Assembly: GCA_963717155.1 (NCBI GenBank) | Contig: OY970326.1 | Coordinates: 248,001 to 312,000, forward strand | Direction: 5' to 3' | DNA: 64,000 bases | Origin: G963717155 sp963717155 | Lineage (GTDB): Bacteria > Actinomycetota > Thermoleophilia > Gaiellales > JALYLC01 | Shown: one piece after another, positions 52,259-61,393 of the stretch | Layout: each line of letters opens with the position of its first letter | Position numbering within the stretch: position 1 is the first letter of the stretch | The notes under the pieces: generated by a model | What the model was told of the DNA's origin: nothing | The model's input: only the letters and a program-made list of their open reading frames with translations | Database searches by the model: none | Made by a program: the position numbers and the translations under genes

Positions 52259-52546
52259 ATGACCTACGTCGTATGCGCGACCTGGACTGCGAAGGCCGGT
52301 GAGGAGGATGCGGTGTTCGAGGCCGTCCGCAAGCTCGCGGAGGCCTCACCCAGCGAGCCGGGCATGGTGCTGTACCAGGCGCACCGCGATCCACAGAACC
52401 CGCGCGTGTTCTTCTTCTACGAGCAGTACGTGGACGAGGCGGCGTACGCGGCGCACGTCGAGTCGGAGCACTTCAACCGCTGGGGATTCGGTGAGGCGAT
52501 CCCGCGTCTGCTCGAACGCAGGCGCGAGTTCTACGAGACGATCTGA
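52259..52546 (+). CDS. Antibiotic-biosynthesis monooxygenase (ABM)-fold protein
   Basis: 95 residues from ATG 52259. ABM/YgiN pattern: alternating strands with V-L-Y-Q-A-H-R-D-P and F-F-F-Y-E-Q-Y-V-D-E-A-A-Y-A-A-H, then H-F-N-R-W near the end. YgiN-like quinol monooxygenases and other dimeric ferredoxin-like proteins share this. Its stop overlaps the next gene (TGATG), so the two are coupled. Confidence 0.88.
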   Translation: MTYVVCATWTAKAGEEDAVFEAVRKLAEASPSEPGMVLYQAHRDPQNPRVFFFYEQYVDEAAYAAHVESEHFNRWGFGEAIPRLLERRREFYETI

Positions 52547-52836
52547 TGGCCGAGTTCCAGATCACCTACTGGCGCGAGCTGCCGTCGCTGGTCGTGGCGC
52601 GCGAGGGCGACGTGCAGGCCAAGACGCAGCTCGCCCCGCGCTTCCAGGAGGCGATCGACGAGGCTGCCATGCGCCTCGGCGAGGTCTCGAGCGACGCCTA
52701 CCTCGAGGGGTGGCATCGGGCGGACTGGACGGAGGGCGATGGGGCCCCGAGCGAGCTTGCGGCCGCGGTCGTGGCACGGCTCGAGGACGAGTGGTCGCCC
52801 GAGGCGATCGCGGCGTTCCTCGATGGGCTCGGGTGA
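52546..52836 (+). CDS. Virulence_fact-domain small protein
   Basis: 96 residues. The whole length matches the small conserved domain named Virulence_fact: Q-I-T-Y-W-R-E-L-P-S-L-V-V-A-R, R-F-Q-E-A-I-D-E-A-A-M-R, and A-Y-L-E-G-W. Despite the name it is widespread in free-living bacteria and its function is unknown. Translationally coupled to the ABM protein. Confidence 0.8.
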   Translation: MAEFQITYWRELPSLVVAREGDVQAKTQLAPRFQEAIDEAAMRLGEVSSDAYLEGWHRADWTEGDGAPSELAAAVVARLEDEWSPEAIAAFLDGLG

Positions 52837-52841
52837 GGCGT

Positions 52842-53252
52842 TTACCCCGGCAACGAAGCCGTCAGGTCCAGCTCCACGAGCTGGCCCGTGAAGCCGAGCT
52901 GGGCCACGCCTAGCAGGGTGCTCGCGGTGCCGAACGCCTCCGCTATGACCGAGGTGGTCAGCCGCCGCCAGACCTCGCCGAGCACCGGCGTCTCGTCCGT
53001 GACGACGTAGATCACCGAGCGGACGACGTCCTCGGGGCCGGCGCCCGCCGCGCCCAGGGCCGACAGCGCGTTCGCGGCCACCTGATCCACTTGCGCCATC
53101 AGGTCGCCCGCGCCGACGAGCGCACCCGCCTTGTCGAGCGGGCACTGGCCGGCGAGGTACGCGGTCCGGCCGGCCGCGGCGATCGTGACGTGGTGGTAGC
53201 CGGGCGTCTCGTGCAGGTCGGCAGGATTGACGCGCGTGATGCGGTCGTTCAC
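52842..53252 (-). CDS. RidA-family (enamine/imine deaminase-like) protein
   Basis: 136 residues. Fold signature A-Y-L-A-G-Q-C-P-L-D near residue 30, V-I-Y-V-V-T-D near 81, and the trimer region. The canonical catalytic Arg region (I-E-V-D / R-x-x-V near the C-terminus) is not clear: V-A-Q-L-G-F-T-G-Q-L-V-E-L-D-L-T lacks an obvious Arg before it, so it may be a non-deaminase RidA subgroup. GTG 53252 overlaps the ThDP enzyme stop (GTGA). Last gene of the five-gene operon. Confidence 0.88.
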   Translation of the reverse strand: MNDRITRVNPADLHETPGYHHVTIAAAGRTAYLAGQCPLDKAGALVGAGDLMAQVDQVAANALSALGAAGAGPEDVVRSVIYVVTDETPVLGEVWRRLTTSVIAEAFGTASTLLGVAQLGFTGQLVELDLTASLPG

Positions 53253-54925
53253 TGGGCCGCCAGCGCCTGCTCGCGGATCGCGCTCAGCGTCGCCCGAGGC
53301 GTCAACGCCTCGGGGTCGCAGCGCAGCTCGATCAGCGCCGGCCCGTCTGCCGCGCGGGCCCGCGCGAGCGCGTCCGCGAAGTCCTCGGTGCGCTCGACCA
53401 GCTCGCCCTGGCAACCGCACGCCCGGGCGAGCTGGACGAAGTCGGGGTTGTGCAGGTCGGTGCCCGACACCCGGCCGGGGTAGTGACGTTCCTGATGCAT
53501 GCGGATCGTCCCGTACATGCCGTTGTTCGCGACGAGGACCACGATCGCGGCGCCTTCCTGCACGGCAGTCGCGAGCTCGCCGACGACCATCATCAGGTCG
53601 CCGTCGCCGGCCACGCAGACCACCTCGCGGTCGGGGGCCGTCAGCTTCGCGGAGATCGCGGCGGGCAGGCCGTAGCCCATCGAGCCGCTCGTCGGCGCCA
53701 GCTGTGTGCGGTAGTCGCGGTAGGTGTAGAAGCGGTGTACCCAGACCGTGAAGTTGCCCGCGCCATTCGTGATGATCGCGTCGTCGGGCAGCGTGTCGGC
53801 GAGGTGGCGCACGACCTCGCTCAGGTCGACCCCGTCGCCGGCAGCGGGCGGTGGCTCGCGATTCGCGAGGTAGTCGGCGCGGGCCGCGTTCGTCCATTCC
53901 GCGAAGCGCGATCCATCCACCGGCTCGAGCGCGCGCAGCGCCGCTGCGAGCTGAGGCATCCCGCTCACGATCGGGACGGTCGGGAAGTAGGTGCGGCCGA
54001 GCTCCTCCGGTCCCGGATGCGCGTGGACGAGCGGGAGCTGCGGCACCGGCACGTCGACGAGCGTGTAGCTCGAGGTCGTGCTCTCGCCGAGCCGTGCGCC
54101 GGCGACGAGCAGGAGATCGGCGTCGCGGTAGCGCTGCGCGAGTCGCGGGTTGATGCCGATGCCCGAGTCGCCGATGTACTGGTCGAGCCGGTTGTCCACG
54201 ATGTCCTGGCAGCGGAACGAGGCCGTCACTGGCACGTTGTTCGCCTCGGCGAAGGCGCGGAAGTCGGCCGCCGCCCCCGGTGTCCACGTACCACCGCCGA
54301 CGAGCGCAAGCGGTCGTCGGGATTCGGCGAGCAGTGCGCGCATCTGCGCGAGCTGCTCGGCTCCGGGATGGCCCTGCGCAGACCCCGCGGGCGGCGCGTC
54401 GTCGACGGTCACGACGTCCGTGAGCATGTCCTCGGGAAGGGCGAGCGCAACCGGCCCCGGCCGCCCGGAGCGCGCGGTCCAGAATGCCTGCTGCAGCAGC
54501 TCGGGGAGGCGCTCGGCCCGGTCGACCTGGGCGACCCACTTGCAGAGCTGCGGCAGGAAGCGACGGTAGTCGACCTCCTGGAACGCCTCGCGATCCAGCA
54601 TCCCACGGCCGACCTGGCCGATCAGCATCACGAGCGGAGTCGAGTCCTGGAAGGCGACGTGCAGCCCGGATGACCCGTTGGTCGTGCCGGGCCCGCGCGT
54701 CACGAGGCACACGCCCGGTCGCCCCGTGAGCTTGCCGTAGGCCTCGGCCATCATCGACGCGGCGCCCTCCTGGCGCGCCGACACGAACCGGATCGCGTCG
54801 CGTGAGTCATACAGCGCGTCGAGCACGGCCAGGTAGCTCTCGCCGGGCACGCCGAAGACGATCTCGACACCCTGGGCGCGGAGGCCGTCGACCAGGACGT
54901 GGCCACCCCGTCGCGGAGCGCTCAC
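53249..54925 (-). CDS. Thiamine-diphosphate enzyme (acetolactate synthase/decarboxylase family)
   Basis: 558 residues from GTG 54925. N-terminal PYR domain with catalytic Glu in R-Q-E-G-A-A-S-M-M-A-E-A; central TPP_M domain; C-terminal PP domain with G-D-G-D-L-M-M then N-N-G-M-Y-G, the ThDP-Mg2+ motif. No FAD-site feature typical of true acetolactate synthase stands out. By context (ALDH upstream) a 2-keto-acid decarboxylase giving an aldehyde is likely. Confidence 0.92.
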   Translation of the reverse strand: MSAPRRGGHVLVDGLRAQGVEIVFGVPGESYLAVLDALYDSRDAIRFVSARQEGAASMMAEAYGKLTGRPGVCLVTRGPGTTNGSSGLHVAFQDSTPLVMLIGQVGRGMLDREAFQEVDYRRFLPQLCKWVAQVDRAERLPELLQQAFWTARSGRPGPVALALPEDMLTDVVTVDDAPPAGSAQGHPGAEQLAQMRALLAESRRPLALVGGGTWTPGAAADFRAFAEANNVPVTASFRCQDIVDNRLDQYIGDSGIGINPRLAQRYRDADLLLVAGARLGESTTSSYTLVDVPVPQLPLVHAHPGPEELGRTYFPTVPIVSGMPQLAAALRALEPVDGSRFAEWTNAARADYLANREPPPAAGDGVDLSEVVRHLADTLPDDAIITNGAGNFTVWVHRFYTYRDYRTQLAPTSGSMGYGLPAAISAKLTAPDREVVCVAGDGDLMMVVGELATAVQEGAAIVVLVANNGMYGTIRMHQERHYPGRVSGTDLHNPDFVQLARACGCQGELVERTEDFADALARARAADGPALIELRCDPEALTPRATLSAIREQALAAQ

Positions 54926-54927
54926 GG

Positions 54928-56412
54928 TCAGATGCCGCCCATGCAGAGGTACTTGACCTCGAGCCATTCCTCGAGGCCGTACTTCGAGCCCTCGCGCCCG
55001 ATGCCCGACTCCTTGACGCCACCGAACGGCGACACCTCGTTCGAGATGAACCCGGTGTTGATTCCGACGATCCCGGTCTCGAGCCCCTCGGAGACGCGCC
55101 AGATGCGACCGATGTCGCGCGAGTAGAAGAACGCGGCCAGGCCGTACGGCGTGTCGTTCGCCAGATCGATCCCCTCGCGCTCGTCGCTGAAGCGCGTGAT
55201 GCCCGCGACCGGCCCGAACGTCTCCTCGATCGTCATCGCCATCCCGGAGCGGATCCCCGTGAGCAGGGTCGGCTGGAAGAACGTGCCGCCGAGCTCGTGC
55301 CGGGCTCCTCCGACGAGCAGCTCGGCACCCTGCTCGCGCGCGTCGCGCACGTGCCGCTCGACCTTGGCGAGCGCGTCGCCGTCGATCAACGGCCCGACGT
55401 TGACGCCGCCGTTCGTCCCGGCGCCGACCGCGAGCAGCGAGATCGCCGCCGCGAAACGCTCGACGAACTCGTCGTGGATCGAGTCCTGCACGTACATCCG
55501 GTTCGCCGTGATGCAGGTCTGGCCGGAGTTGCGGAACTTGCACATCATCGCGCCGGCGATCGCCGCGTCGAGGTCGCAGTCGTCGAACACGAGGAACGGC
55601 GCGTTGCCGCCGAGCTCGAGCGAGACCTTCTTGACCTGACCGGCGCACTGGGCCATCAGGAGCTTGCCGACCTCGGTCGACCCCGTGAACCCGAGCTTGC
55701 GCACGATCGGGTTCGAGGTCATCTCCTTACCGATTGTCGGGGCATCCGCGGCCGAGCCGGTCACCACCGAGAGCACGCCCGGCGGCAGGCCCGCGCGCTC
55801 GGCGAGCTCGACCACGGCGAGCGCGGAGAGCGGCGTCTGCTCGGCGGGCTTGAGCACCATCGTGCAGCCGGCGGCGAGGGCGGGCGCCGCCTTCCGCGTG
55901 ACCATCGCGGCCGGGAAGTTCCAGGGCGTGATGCCTGCGGTGACGCCGATCGGCTCCTTGACGACGACGATCCGCATCCCGTCCGCGGGCGGTGGGATCA
56001 CGTCGCCGTAGGCGCGCTTCGCCTCCTCCCCGAACCACTCGAGAAATGACGCGGCGTAGGCGATCTCGGCCTTCGCCTCGGCGAGCGGCTTGCCCTGCTC
56101 GGTCGTGAGCAGCAACGCCAGGTCGTCGACGTTCTCGTGCAGCAGGTCGTGCCAGCGCCGCAGCACCTGTGCGCGCTGCTTCGCCGTCCTCGCGCGCCAC
56201 GCCGGCTGTGCGGCCCTGGCCGCCTCGATCGCGCGCCGCGTCTCGTCGGCGCCGCAGCGCGGGACATCGGCGAGCGCCTCGCCCGTCGCCGGGTTCACGA
56301 CCTCGAACGTCTCGCCCGAGTCGGCGTCGACCCAGGCCCCGTCGATGTAGGCGCGTGTCCGGAACAGCTCGGGATCTGCGAGCGGCAATCCCGCGCGGAT
56401 CGTCTGGCTCAT
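54928..56412 (-). CDS. Succinate-semialdehyde-type aldehyde dehydrogenase
   Basis: 494 residues. ALDH motifs: P-W-N-F-P near 155, Glu in L-E-L-G-G-N-A-P-F near 258, Cys in N-S-G-Q-T-C-I-T-A-N near 292, and G-L-E-T-G-I-V-G-I-N-T with the class-specific end of GabD-like proteins. Overlaps the E1 alpha stop (ATGA), and is 2 bases before the ThDP gene. Probably oxidises the aldehyde made by the ThDP enzyme. Confidence 0.94.
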   Translation of the reverse strand: MSQTIRAGLPLADPELFRTRAYIDGAWVDADSGETFEVVNPATGEALADVPRCGADETRRAIEAARAAQPAWRARTAKQRAQVLRRWHDLLHENVDDLALLLTTEQGKPLAEAKAEIAYAASFLEWFGEEAKRAYGDVIPPPADGMRIVVVKEPIGVTAGITPWNFPAAMVTRKAAPALAAGCTMVLKPAEQTPLSALAVVELAERAGLPPGVLSVVTGSAADAPTIGKEMTSNPIVRKLGFTGSTEVGKLLMAQCAGQVKKVSLELGGNAPFLVFDDCDLDAAIAGAMMCKFRNSGQTCITANRMYVQDSIHDEFVERFAAAISLLAVGAGTNGGVNVGPLIDGDALAKVERHVRDAREQGAELLVGGARHELGGTFFQPTLLTGIRSGMAMTIEETFGPVAGITRFSDEREGIDLANDTPYGLAAFFYSRDIGRIWRVSEGLETGIVGINTGFISNEVSPFGGVKESGIGREGSKYGLEEWLEVKYLCMGGI

Positions 56413-57437
56413 TCGTCGGTTCCTTCGAGTGGCGTGGCGTAGACGCCCTCCGCGAGCGTCGCGGGGTCGGGCGCCGGGGCTTCCTCGGCCGTGGCGAGGC
56501 CTGCGGCGACCTCGTCGACGGCTGCCTGTCGCAGCGCGTCGATGTCTATTCCATCGAGCCGCAGGCGCGCCGCGAGCCGCTCGACGGGATCGAAGCGCTC
56601 GGCGAACGTGCGCAGCTGCTCCTGGTCCATGTAGCGGCCGTCGTCGTGGGCTGCATGGCCGTGCATCCGCAGCGTGAGGGTCTCGACGGCCTGCGGTCCG
56701 TCCCCGGCGCGCGCTCGCTCGATCGCCGCGAGCACGCTCACGTAGACGGCGAGGGCGTCCGTGCCGTCGACGCGTTCGGCCGGGATGCCCCAGCCACCGC
56801 GCATGCGCTCGGCCATGTTCGTGTTCGCCATCTGGCGGGCGATCGGCGTCGAGTACGCGTAGCCGTTGTTCTGCAGCACGAACACGGCAGGCACCTGCAG
56901 CACGGCGGCGAGGTTCAGGCCCTCGTGCACGTCCCCGGTGCTCATCGTGCCATCGCCGAAGAACGTCAGCGCGACCCGCGGCTCGCCGCGGCGCTTGAAT
57001 GCGAGAGCCGCGCCGACGGTGACCGGGATGAGCGAGCCGAGCATCGAGACGAGCGGGAAGATGTTGCGCTCGCGCGCGCCGAAGTGCATGTTGCCGTCGC
57101 GCCCTAGGGTGGGGCCGGTGGCCCGCCCGAGGTAGTTCCTCAGGACGTGCTCGACCTCGACGCCGCGCGCGAAGTGACACGCCATCTCGCGGTTGACCGG
57201 GGCCACGACGTCGTCGGGGCCGAGTGCGAGGCCCGCGGCGGCGGCGACCGCCTCCTGCCCGTGTCCGGTGTACACGCTGCCCGGGATGCGTCCCTGCCGG
57301 TAGAGGTTGATGATCCGGTCCTCGACGAGCCGTTGCAGCAGGACGAGGCGAAACAGCGCGAGCCGGATCTCACGGGGAACCTCGGGAGCCTCGGCCGCAG
57401 GCTCGATCGCCGAGGTATCAGTAGGCGAGGAGCTCAC
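56409..57437 (-). CDS. 2-oxoacid dehydrogenase E1 alpha subunit
   Basis: 342 residues from GTG 57437. ThDP motif G-D-G-T-M-S-T-G to N-N-G-Y-A; phosphorylation-loop-like R-M-H-G-H-A-A-H-D-D; and G-H-G-Q-E-A-V near residue 60. Belongs to the pyruvate/branched-chain/acetoin dehydrogenase E1 group. It overlaps E1 beta by 20 bases. No E2 or E3 gene is present in the window, so acetoin-type or remote partners are possible. Confidence 0.93.
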   Translation of the reverse strand: MSSSPTDTSAIEPAAEAPEVPREIRLALFRLVLLQRLVEDRIINLYRQGRIPGSVYTGHGQEAVAAAAGLALGPDDVVAPVNREMACHFARGVEVEHVLRNYLGRATGPTLGRDGNMHFGARERNIFPLVSMLGSLIPVTVGAALAFKRRGEPRVALTFFGDGTMSTGDVHEGLNLAAVLQVPAVFVLQNNGYAYSTPIARQMANTNMAERMRGGWGIPAERVDGTDALAVYVSVLAAIERARAGDGPQAVETLTLRMHGHAAHDDGRYMDQEQLRTFAERFDPVERLAARLRLDGIDIDALRQAAVDEVAAGLATAEEAPAPDPATLAEGVYATPLEGTDE

Positions 57438-58389
57438 GCAGTTCCTTCTCGAGCGAGGCGGGCGACGGCAGGTAGGCGTCTTCGAGCTCGGCCGCGAACG
57501 GCACGGGCGTGTCGATCGGCGCGTGGATCGCCGGCGGGGCGTCGAGGTGCTCGAACCCTTCCGCGGCGACGAGAGCCAGGACGGCGCTCGCTACCCCGAT
57601 CGAGCGAGCGGCCTCTTGCAGCACGAGCAGGCGCGACGTGCGCGCGACCGACTCGAGCACCGTGTCGCGGTCGAGGGGCCACAGCGTCCGCAGGTCGACG
57701 ACCTCGAGCGACGCCTCGCCCGCGAGCGTCTCGGCGACGCGCAGCGCGAGGTCGACGCCCGACCCGTAGGTCACGATCGTGGCATCGCCGCCGCTGCGGA
57801 CGACCTGGGCACTGCCGATCGGCACGCGGTGACCCTCGTCAGGCGCCTCGTCGCGCAGGCGACGGTAGAGCCCCTTGTGCTCGAAGTACAGGACCGGATC
57901 GTCATCCTCGATCGCACTCCGCAGCAGCCCGTAGGCATCGGCGACGCTGCCGGGAGCGACGACCTTGAGGCCGGCGGTCCCGCAGAACCAGCCCTCGGGC
58001 GACGACGCGTGGAACGGGCCTCCGCGAATGCCTCCTCCCGATGGCAGGCGGATCACCAGCGGCAGCCGGATGCCCGAGCGCCAGTGGGTCTTCGCAGCCA
58101 GTGTGACGATCGGGTCGAACGCGCACGAGGCGAAGTCGGCGAACTGCAGCTCGACGATCGGCCGCTCGCCCATCCAGGCAGCACCGACCGCAGCGCCTAC
58201 GAAACCCTCCTCGGCGATCGGCGTGTCGATCACGCGATCGCCGCCGAACTCGTCGAGCAGACCTCTGGTCACGCCGAATGCGCCCCCGAAGTGGCCGATG
58301 TCCTCGCCCAGCAGGAAGACGCGCTCGTCTGCCCGCATGGCGTCGACGAGCGCGCGCTGGACGGACTCGAGGTAGGTGATCTGCGGCAA
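57418..58389 (-). CDS. 2-oxoacid dehydrogenase E1 beta subunit
   Basis: 323 residues. Transketolase-like domain: G-E-D-I-G-H-F-G-G-A-F, D-T-P-I-A-E-E-G-F-V-G, Q-F-A-D-F, L-P-L-V-I-R-L-P-S-G; C-terminal domain with V-D-L-R-T-L-W-P-L-D. TTG 58389 is the start. It comes first in the operon, before E1 alpha, the reverse of the usual order. Confidence 0.93.
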   Translation of the reverse strand: MPQITYLESVQRALVDAMRADERVFLLGEDIGHFGGAFGVTRGLLDEFGGDRVIDTPIAEEGFVGAAVGAAWMGERPIVELQFADFASCAFDPIVTLAAKTHWRSGIRLPLVIRLPSGGGIRGGPFHASSPEGWFCGTAGLKVVAPGSVADAYGLLRSAIEDDDPVLYFEHKGLYRRLRDEAPDEGHRVPIGSAQVVRSGGDATIVTYGSGVDLALRVAETLAGEASLEVVDLRTLWPLDRDTVLESVARTSRLLVLQEAARSIGVASAVLALVAAEGFEHLDAPPAIHAPIDTPVPFAAELEDAYLPSPASLEKELRELLAY

Positions 58390-58464
58390 CGGAGGAGCCT
58401 GACGCTAGCGGCGGTCGAGATGCGGTGCAAAGGCCGGGAACACCTTTTGCGATCATCGTGCCAG

Positions 58465-59283
58465 ATGCGAGACGTGATCCACGTCGAGGACGTCCGTGAC
58501 GCCCGGCTCTCCGACTACTCCGCGATCGATCCACGCATCCCCCGGCGCGACGTCGAGCGCGCAGCCGTCTCGGGCGGCTACGCGATCTGCGAGGGCCCGC
58601 TGCTCGTGCGCCGCACGCTCGAGACCGAGGTCCGGGTGCGCTCGGTGCTCGTCACCCCGTCCCGGCTCGCGAAGCTCGCGGACATCCTCGAAACGGTCGA
58701 CGCGCCGGTCTACGTCGCCGAGAAGGCCGTGCTCGAGGAGGTGGTGGGATACGCGTTCCACCGCGGCGCGGTCGCCTCGGTCGAACGGCCCGTGCAACGT
58801 CCGCTCGAGGAGTTGCTCGCGGGTGCGCGCAGGATCGCGGTGTGCGAGGGCATCACCGATCACGAGAACCTCGGCTCGATCTTCCGCAACGCCGCCGCCT
58901 TCGGGCTCGATGCCGTCCTGCTCGACCCCACCACCTGCGACCCGCTCTACCGCCGCTCGATCCGCGTGTCGATGGGCCACGCGCTCCGGATGCCGTGGGC
59001 GCGCATCGAGCCATGGCCGGACGGGCTCGACCGCCTGCGCGCACTGGGCCTCACCTGCATCGCGCTGACGCCGGGCCCCGATTCGATCGTGCTCGACGCG
59101 ATCGACGCGACCCGACCCGTCGCGTTCATGCTCGGCACGGAGGGCCCGGGTCTGACGTCGGCAGCGCTTGCGCGCGCCGACGTCCGGGTCCGGATCCCCA
59201 TGGCGCCGGGCGTCGACTCGCTGAACGTGGCCGCGACGAGCGCGCTCGCGTTCCGCGCGATCGCGGGCGACGGGCTCGTATGA
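58465..59283 (+). CDS. SpoU-type (TrmH-family) RNA 2'-O-methyltransferase
   Basis: 272 residues from ATG 58465. N-terminal substrate-binding part (about 5-110), then the SPOUT knot: motif 1 E-N-L-G-S-I-F-R-N-A-A-A-F-G, motif 2 L-G-T-E-G-P-G-L, motif 3 V-D-S-L-N-V-A-A-T-S-A-L-A. The Arg, Glu and Ser/Asn catalytic residues are in place. Target (rRNA or tRNA) unknown. IclR gene overlaps its stop (ATGA). Confidence 0.93.
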   Translation: MRDVIHVEDVRDARLSDYSAIDPRIPRRDVERAAVSGGYAICEGPLLVRRTLETEVRVRSVLVTPSRLAKLADILETVDAPVYVAEKAVLEEVVGYAFHRGAVASVERPVQRPLEELLAGARRIAVCEGITDHENLGSIFRNAAAFGLDAVLLDPTTCDPLYRRSIRVSMGHALRMPWARIEPWPDGLDRLRALGLTCIALTPGPDSIVLDAIDATRPVAFMLGTEGPGLTSAALARADVRVRIPMAPGVDSLNVAATSALAFRAIAGDGLV

Positions 59284-60044
59284 TCGACGGCGTGAGGGAG
59301 GGAGGGAGGCCCGTTGCGGCGGTCGAGCGTGCGATCGCCGTGCTGGACGTGCTCGCCGACGGCGCTGGGCCGCGCGGCGTGAACGAGCTCGCCCGGGCTC
59401 TCTCAGCCCATCCGAGCACGGTCTCGCGCCTGCTCGGGACCCTCGCCGAGGCGGGTCTGGTCGAGCGCGAGGCCGGCTCGGGTCACTACCGGCTCGGTCT
59501 CCGGCTCGCCTACTGGGGTAGTGCGGCGATCGCGGGGCGCGACCTGCGCGAGCTCGCACGTCCGCTGCTGGTCGAGATCTCCGAGCTGACCGGCGAGACC
59601 GCGACGCTATCGCTGGCCGCGGGCACCGAGGCGGTGACCGCCGACTACGTCGCGAGCTCGCAGAGCGTGCTCTCGCAGGCGCGGGTGGGACGTGCGTCGG
59701 TCGGGCACGCGACCGCGGTCGGCAAGGTGCTGCTCGCGTTCCGCCCGGACGCGCTCGCGGCGCTCCCGGCCGAGCTCGAGCGCTTCACGGACGCGACGAT
59801 CGTGGATCGCGCACAGCTCGAGGGGGAGCTGGCCGAGGTGCGTTCACGCGGCTACGGCGAGGCGAGCGGCGAGCGCGAGGTCGGGCTGCACGCGATCGCG
59901 GTGCCCGTCCTCGATGGTCGGGGAGAGCTTGCGGCCATCCTTGGCCTTCAGGGGCCCGATCGATTCGATGCGGAGTCTCGATCGCGCGCGCTCGACCCGC
60001 TGCGCGACCGCGCGGCGCGCCTCGGCGCCGCGCTGTCGGCGTAG
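59280..60044 (+). CDS. IclR-family transcriptional regulator
   Basis: 254 residues. wHTH about 10-75 (G-V-N-E-L-A-R-A-L-S-A-H-P-S-T-V-S-R-L-L) and the C-terminal ligand domain about 85-250 with A-V-G-K-V-L-L-A-F and G-L-H-A-I-A-V-P-V. IclR proteins sense small aromatic or organic acids. Coupled to the SpoU gene and convergent on the FAD oxidoreductase, whose stop abuts its own (TAGCTA). Confidence 0.92.
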   Translation: MIDGVREGGRPVAAVERAIAVLDVLADGAGPRGVNELARALSAHPSTVSRLLGTLAEAGLVEREAGSGHYRLGLRLAYWGSAAIAGRDLRELARPLLVEISELTGETATLSLAAGTEAVTADYVASSQSVLSQARVGRASVGHATAVGKVLLAFRPDALAALPAELERFTDATIVDRAQLEGELAEVRSRGYGEASGEREVGLHAIAVPVLDGRGELAAILGLQGPDRFDAESRSRALDPLRDRAARLGAALSA

Positions 60045-61358
60045 CTACGACCAGGGATACGGCGAGCTCGAGACGGGGTGCAGGTCGCCCGTTGCGAAGC
60101 GCTCGAAGCGGAACGGGTACAGCAGCTCCGAGTGCTCGCCCACGAGCACCTTCGCGACCTCGCGTCCGACCCCGATCATCTTGTAGCCGTGGTTCGAGTC
60201 GCAGATCGTGTAGACGTTCGGGCGCATGTGGTCGAACACGGGGAAGTTGTCGACCGTGAACGCGCCCATGCCTCCCGACCGCGCGTGTTTGTACTGCGGT
60301 CGGCAGCCCTCGAAGCGGCTCATCGAGTGCGAGAGCGCCGCGCACCACATGTCGGGGAACTCGGGATCGACATCCGTCGTCGACGGGTAGGGGTCGATCG
60401 GCGCGTCAGGCCCGACGGTCAAGGGCGAGGCGCCGCCCTGCACGCCGTGGCGGTCCTGCTTGAAGTAGATCCCCCAGAGGTCGTCGGTGATGAGCTTGCC
60501 GTCGTCGGTGCGCAGCGGCGCATCCGTGTCGAGGTGCACGACGGGGGGCATGCTGCCGTCGGGGAGCGAGAACATCTTCGGGTCTACCTGGATCTCGCCC
60601 TCCTGGAGGTTCCAGTACGTCCACATCGCCTGGTTCGGCACGACATCGCCGGTGGGCGTTCGCACGTCGAGCGTCATGGGCAGCTCGAGCAGACCCCAGA
60701 AGTGCTTCGCCCACGGACCGGGCGCCACGACGACGTGCTCGACCTCGATCGTCCCCTCGCTGGTCTTGACCGCGGTCACGTCCTGACCGCTCGGCGATAC
60801 GAAACCGGTGACCTCGACGCCCGACAGGATCGTGACGCCCTCGGACTCGCACTTGCCGACGAGGCCCTGCACCGAGTCGAGGTTGAACGCGAACCCGCCC
60901 TGCCTCTCGTGCAGGCAGACCGTCACGTTCTTCGCACGCCAGTCCGGGAAGAGCTCCTTCATGTGCGCGTCGACCTCGGCCTCGCCGAGGATGAGGTCGG
61001 ACTGGTAGCCGATCCGCTGATGTCGCTCGTAGACCTGCGTGAGGTCCGACTCCTGGCGCTCCGGGCCGAGCGCGATGTAGCCGACCGGGTTGTACGCGTA
61101 GGCCGCGGGATCCGACTCCCACACCTCGACGCACGCCTGCATCAGCTCGGACATCGCGGGCTGGAAGTAGTTGTTGCGGACGACGCCGCAGGCGATGCCC
61201 GATGCGCCGGCGCCGGGTGCGGTCTTGTCGACGACGAGGATGTCGCTGCCCGAGCCCAGACCTCGTGTGCGGAGCTCCTTCGCCAGGTGGTAGGCGGTGG
61301 AGAGGCCGTGAATACCGGCTCCGATGACGAGATAACGGGTGGAACGAGGCAGACTCAC
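60045..61358 (-). CDS. FAD-dependent oxidoreductase (DAO/sarcosine-oxidase-beta-like)
   Basis: 437 residues from GTG 61358, chosen for a strong GGAGG ribosome site six bases before it; ATG 61385 lies in-frame within an inverted repeat and lacks one. FAD dinucleotide motif G-A-G-I-H-G-L-S near residue 13 and G-A-S-G-I-A-C-G-V-V-R-N-N; C-terminal C-D-S-N-H-G-Y-K-M-I-G-V-G. Amine or amino-acid oxidase family. With the FMN glutamate-synthase-like gene nearby it may be the FAD partner of an N-methylglutamate-dehydrogenase-type complex (inference). Confidence 0.9.
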   Translation of the reverse strand: MSLPRSTRYLVIGAGIHGLSTAYHLAKELRTRGLGSGSDILVVDKTAPGAGASGIACGVVRNNYFQPAMSELMQACVEVWESDPAAYAYNPVGYIALGPERQESDLTQVYERHQRIGYQSDLILGEAEVDAHMKELFPDWRAKNVTVCLHERQGGFAFNLDSVQGLVGKCESEGVTILSGVEVTGFVSPSGQDVTAVKTSEGTIEVEHVVVAPGPWAKHFWGLLELPMTLDVRTPTGDVVPNQAMWTYWNLQEGEIQVDPKMFSLPDGSMPPVVHLDTDAPLRTDDGKLITDDLWGIYFKQDRHGVQGGASPLTVGPDAPIDPYPSTTDVDPEFPDMWCAALSHSMSRFEGCRPQYKHARSGGMGAFTVDNFPVFDHMRPNVYTICDSNHGYKMIGVGREVAKVLVGEHSELLYPFRFERFATGDLHPVSSSPYPWS

Positions 61359-61376
61359 GAGATCCTCCGAAACAGT

Positions 61377-61393
61377 GTTGCCCATAGGGCAAC
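61377..61393. promoter_or_regulatory. Inverted repeat upstream of the FAD oxidoreductase
   Basis: GTTGCCC-ATA-GGGCAAC: perfect 7-bp arms. A third half-site GTTGCC follows (61398 on) after CAACGTTG. Placed 19 bases before the FAD gene start and 34 before the plus-strand esterase start, so it can govern both. Confidence 0.55.
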
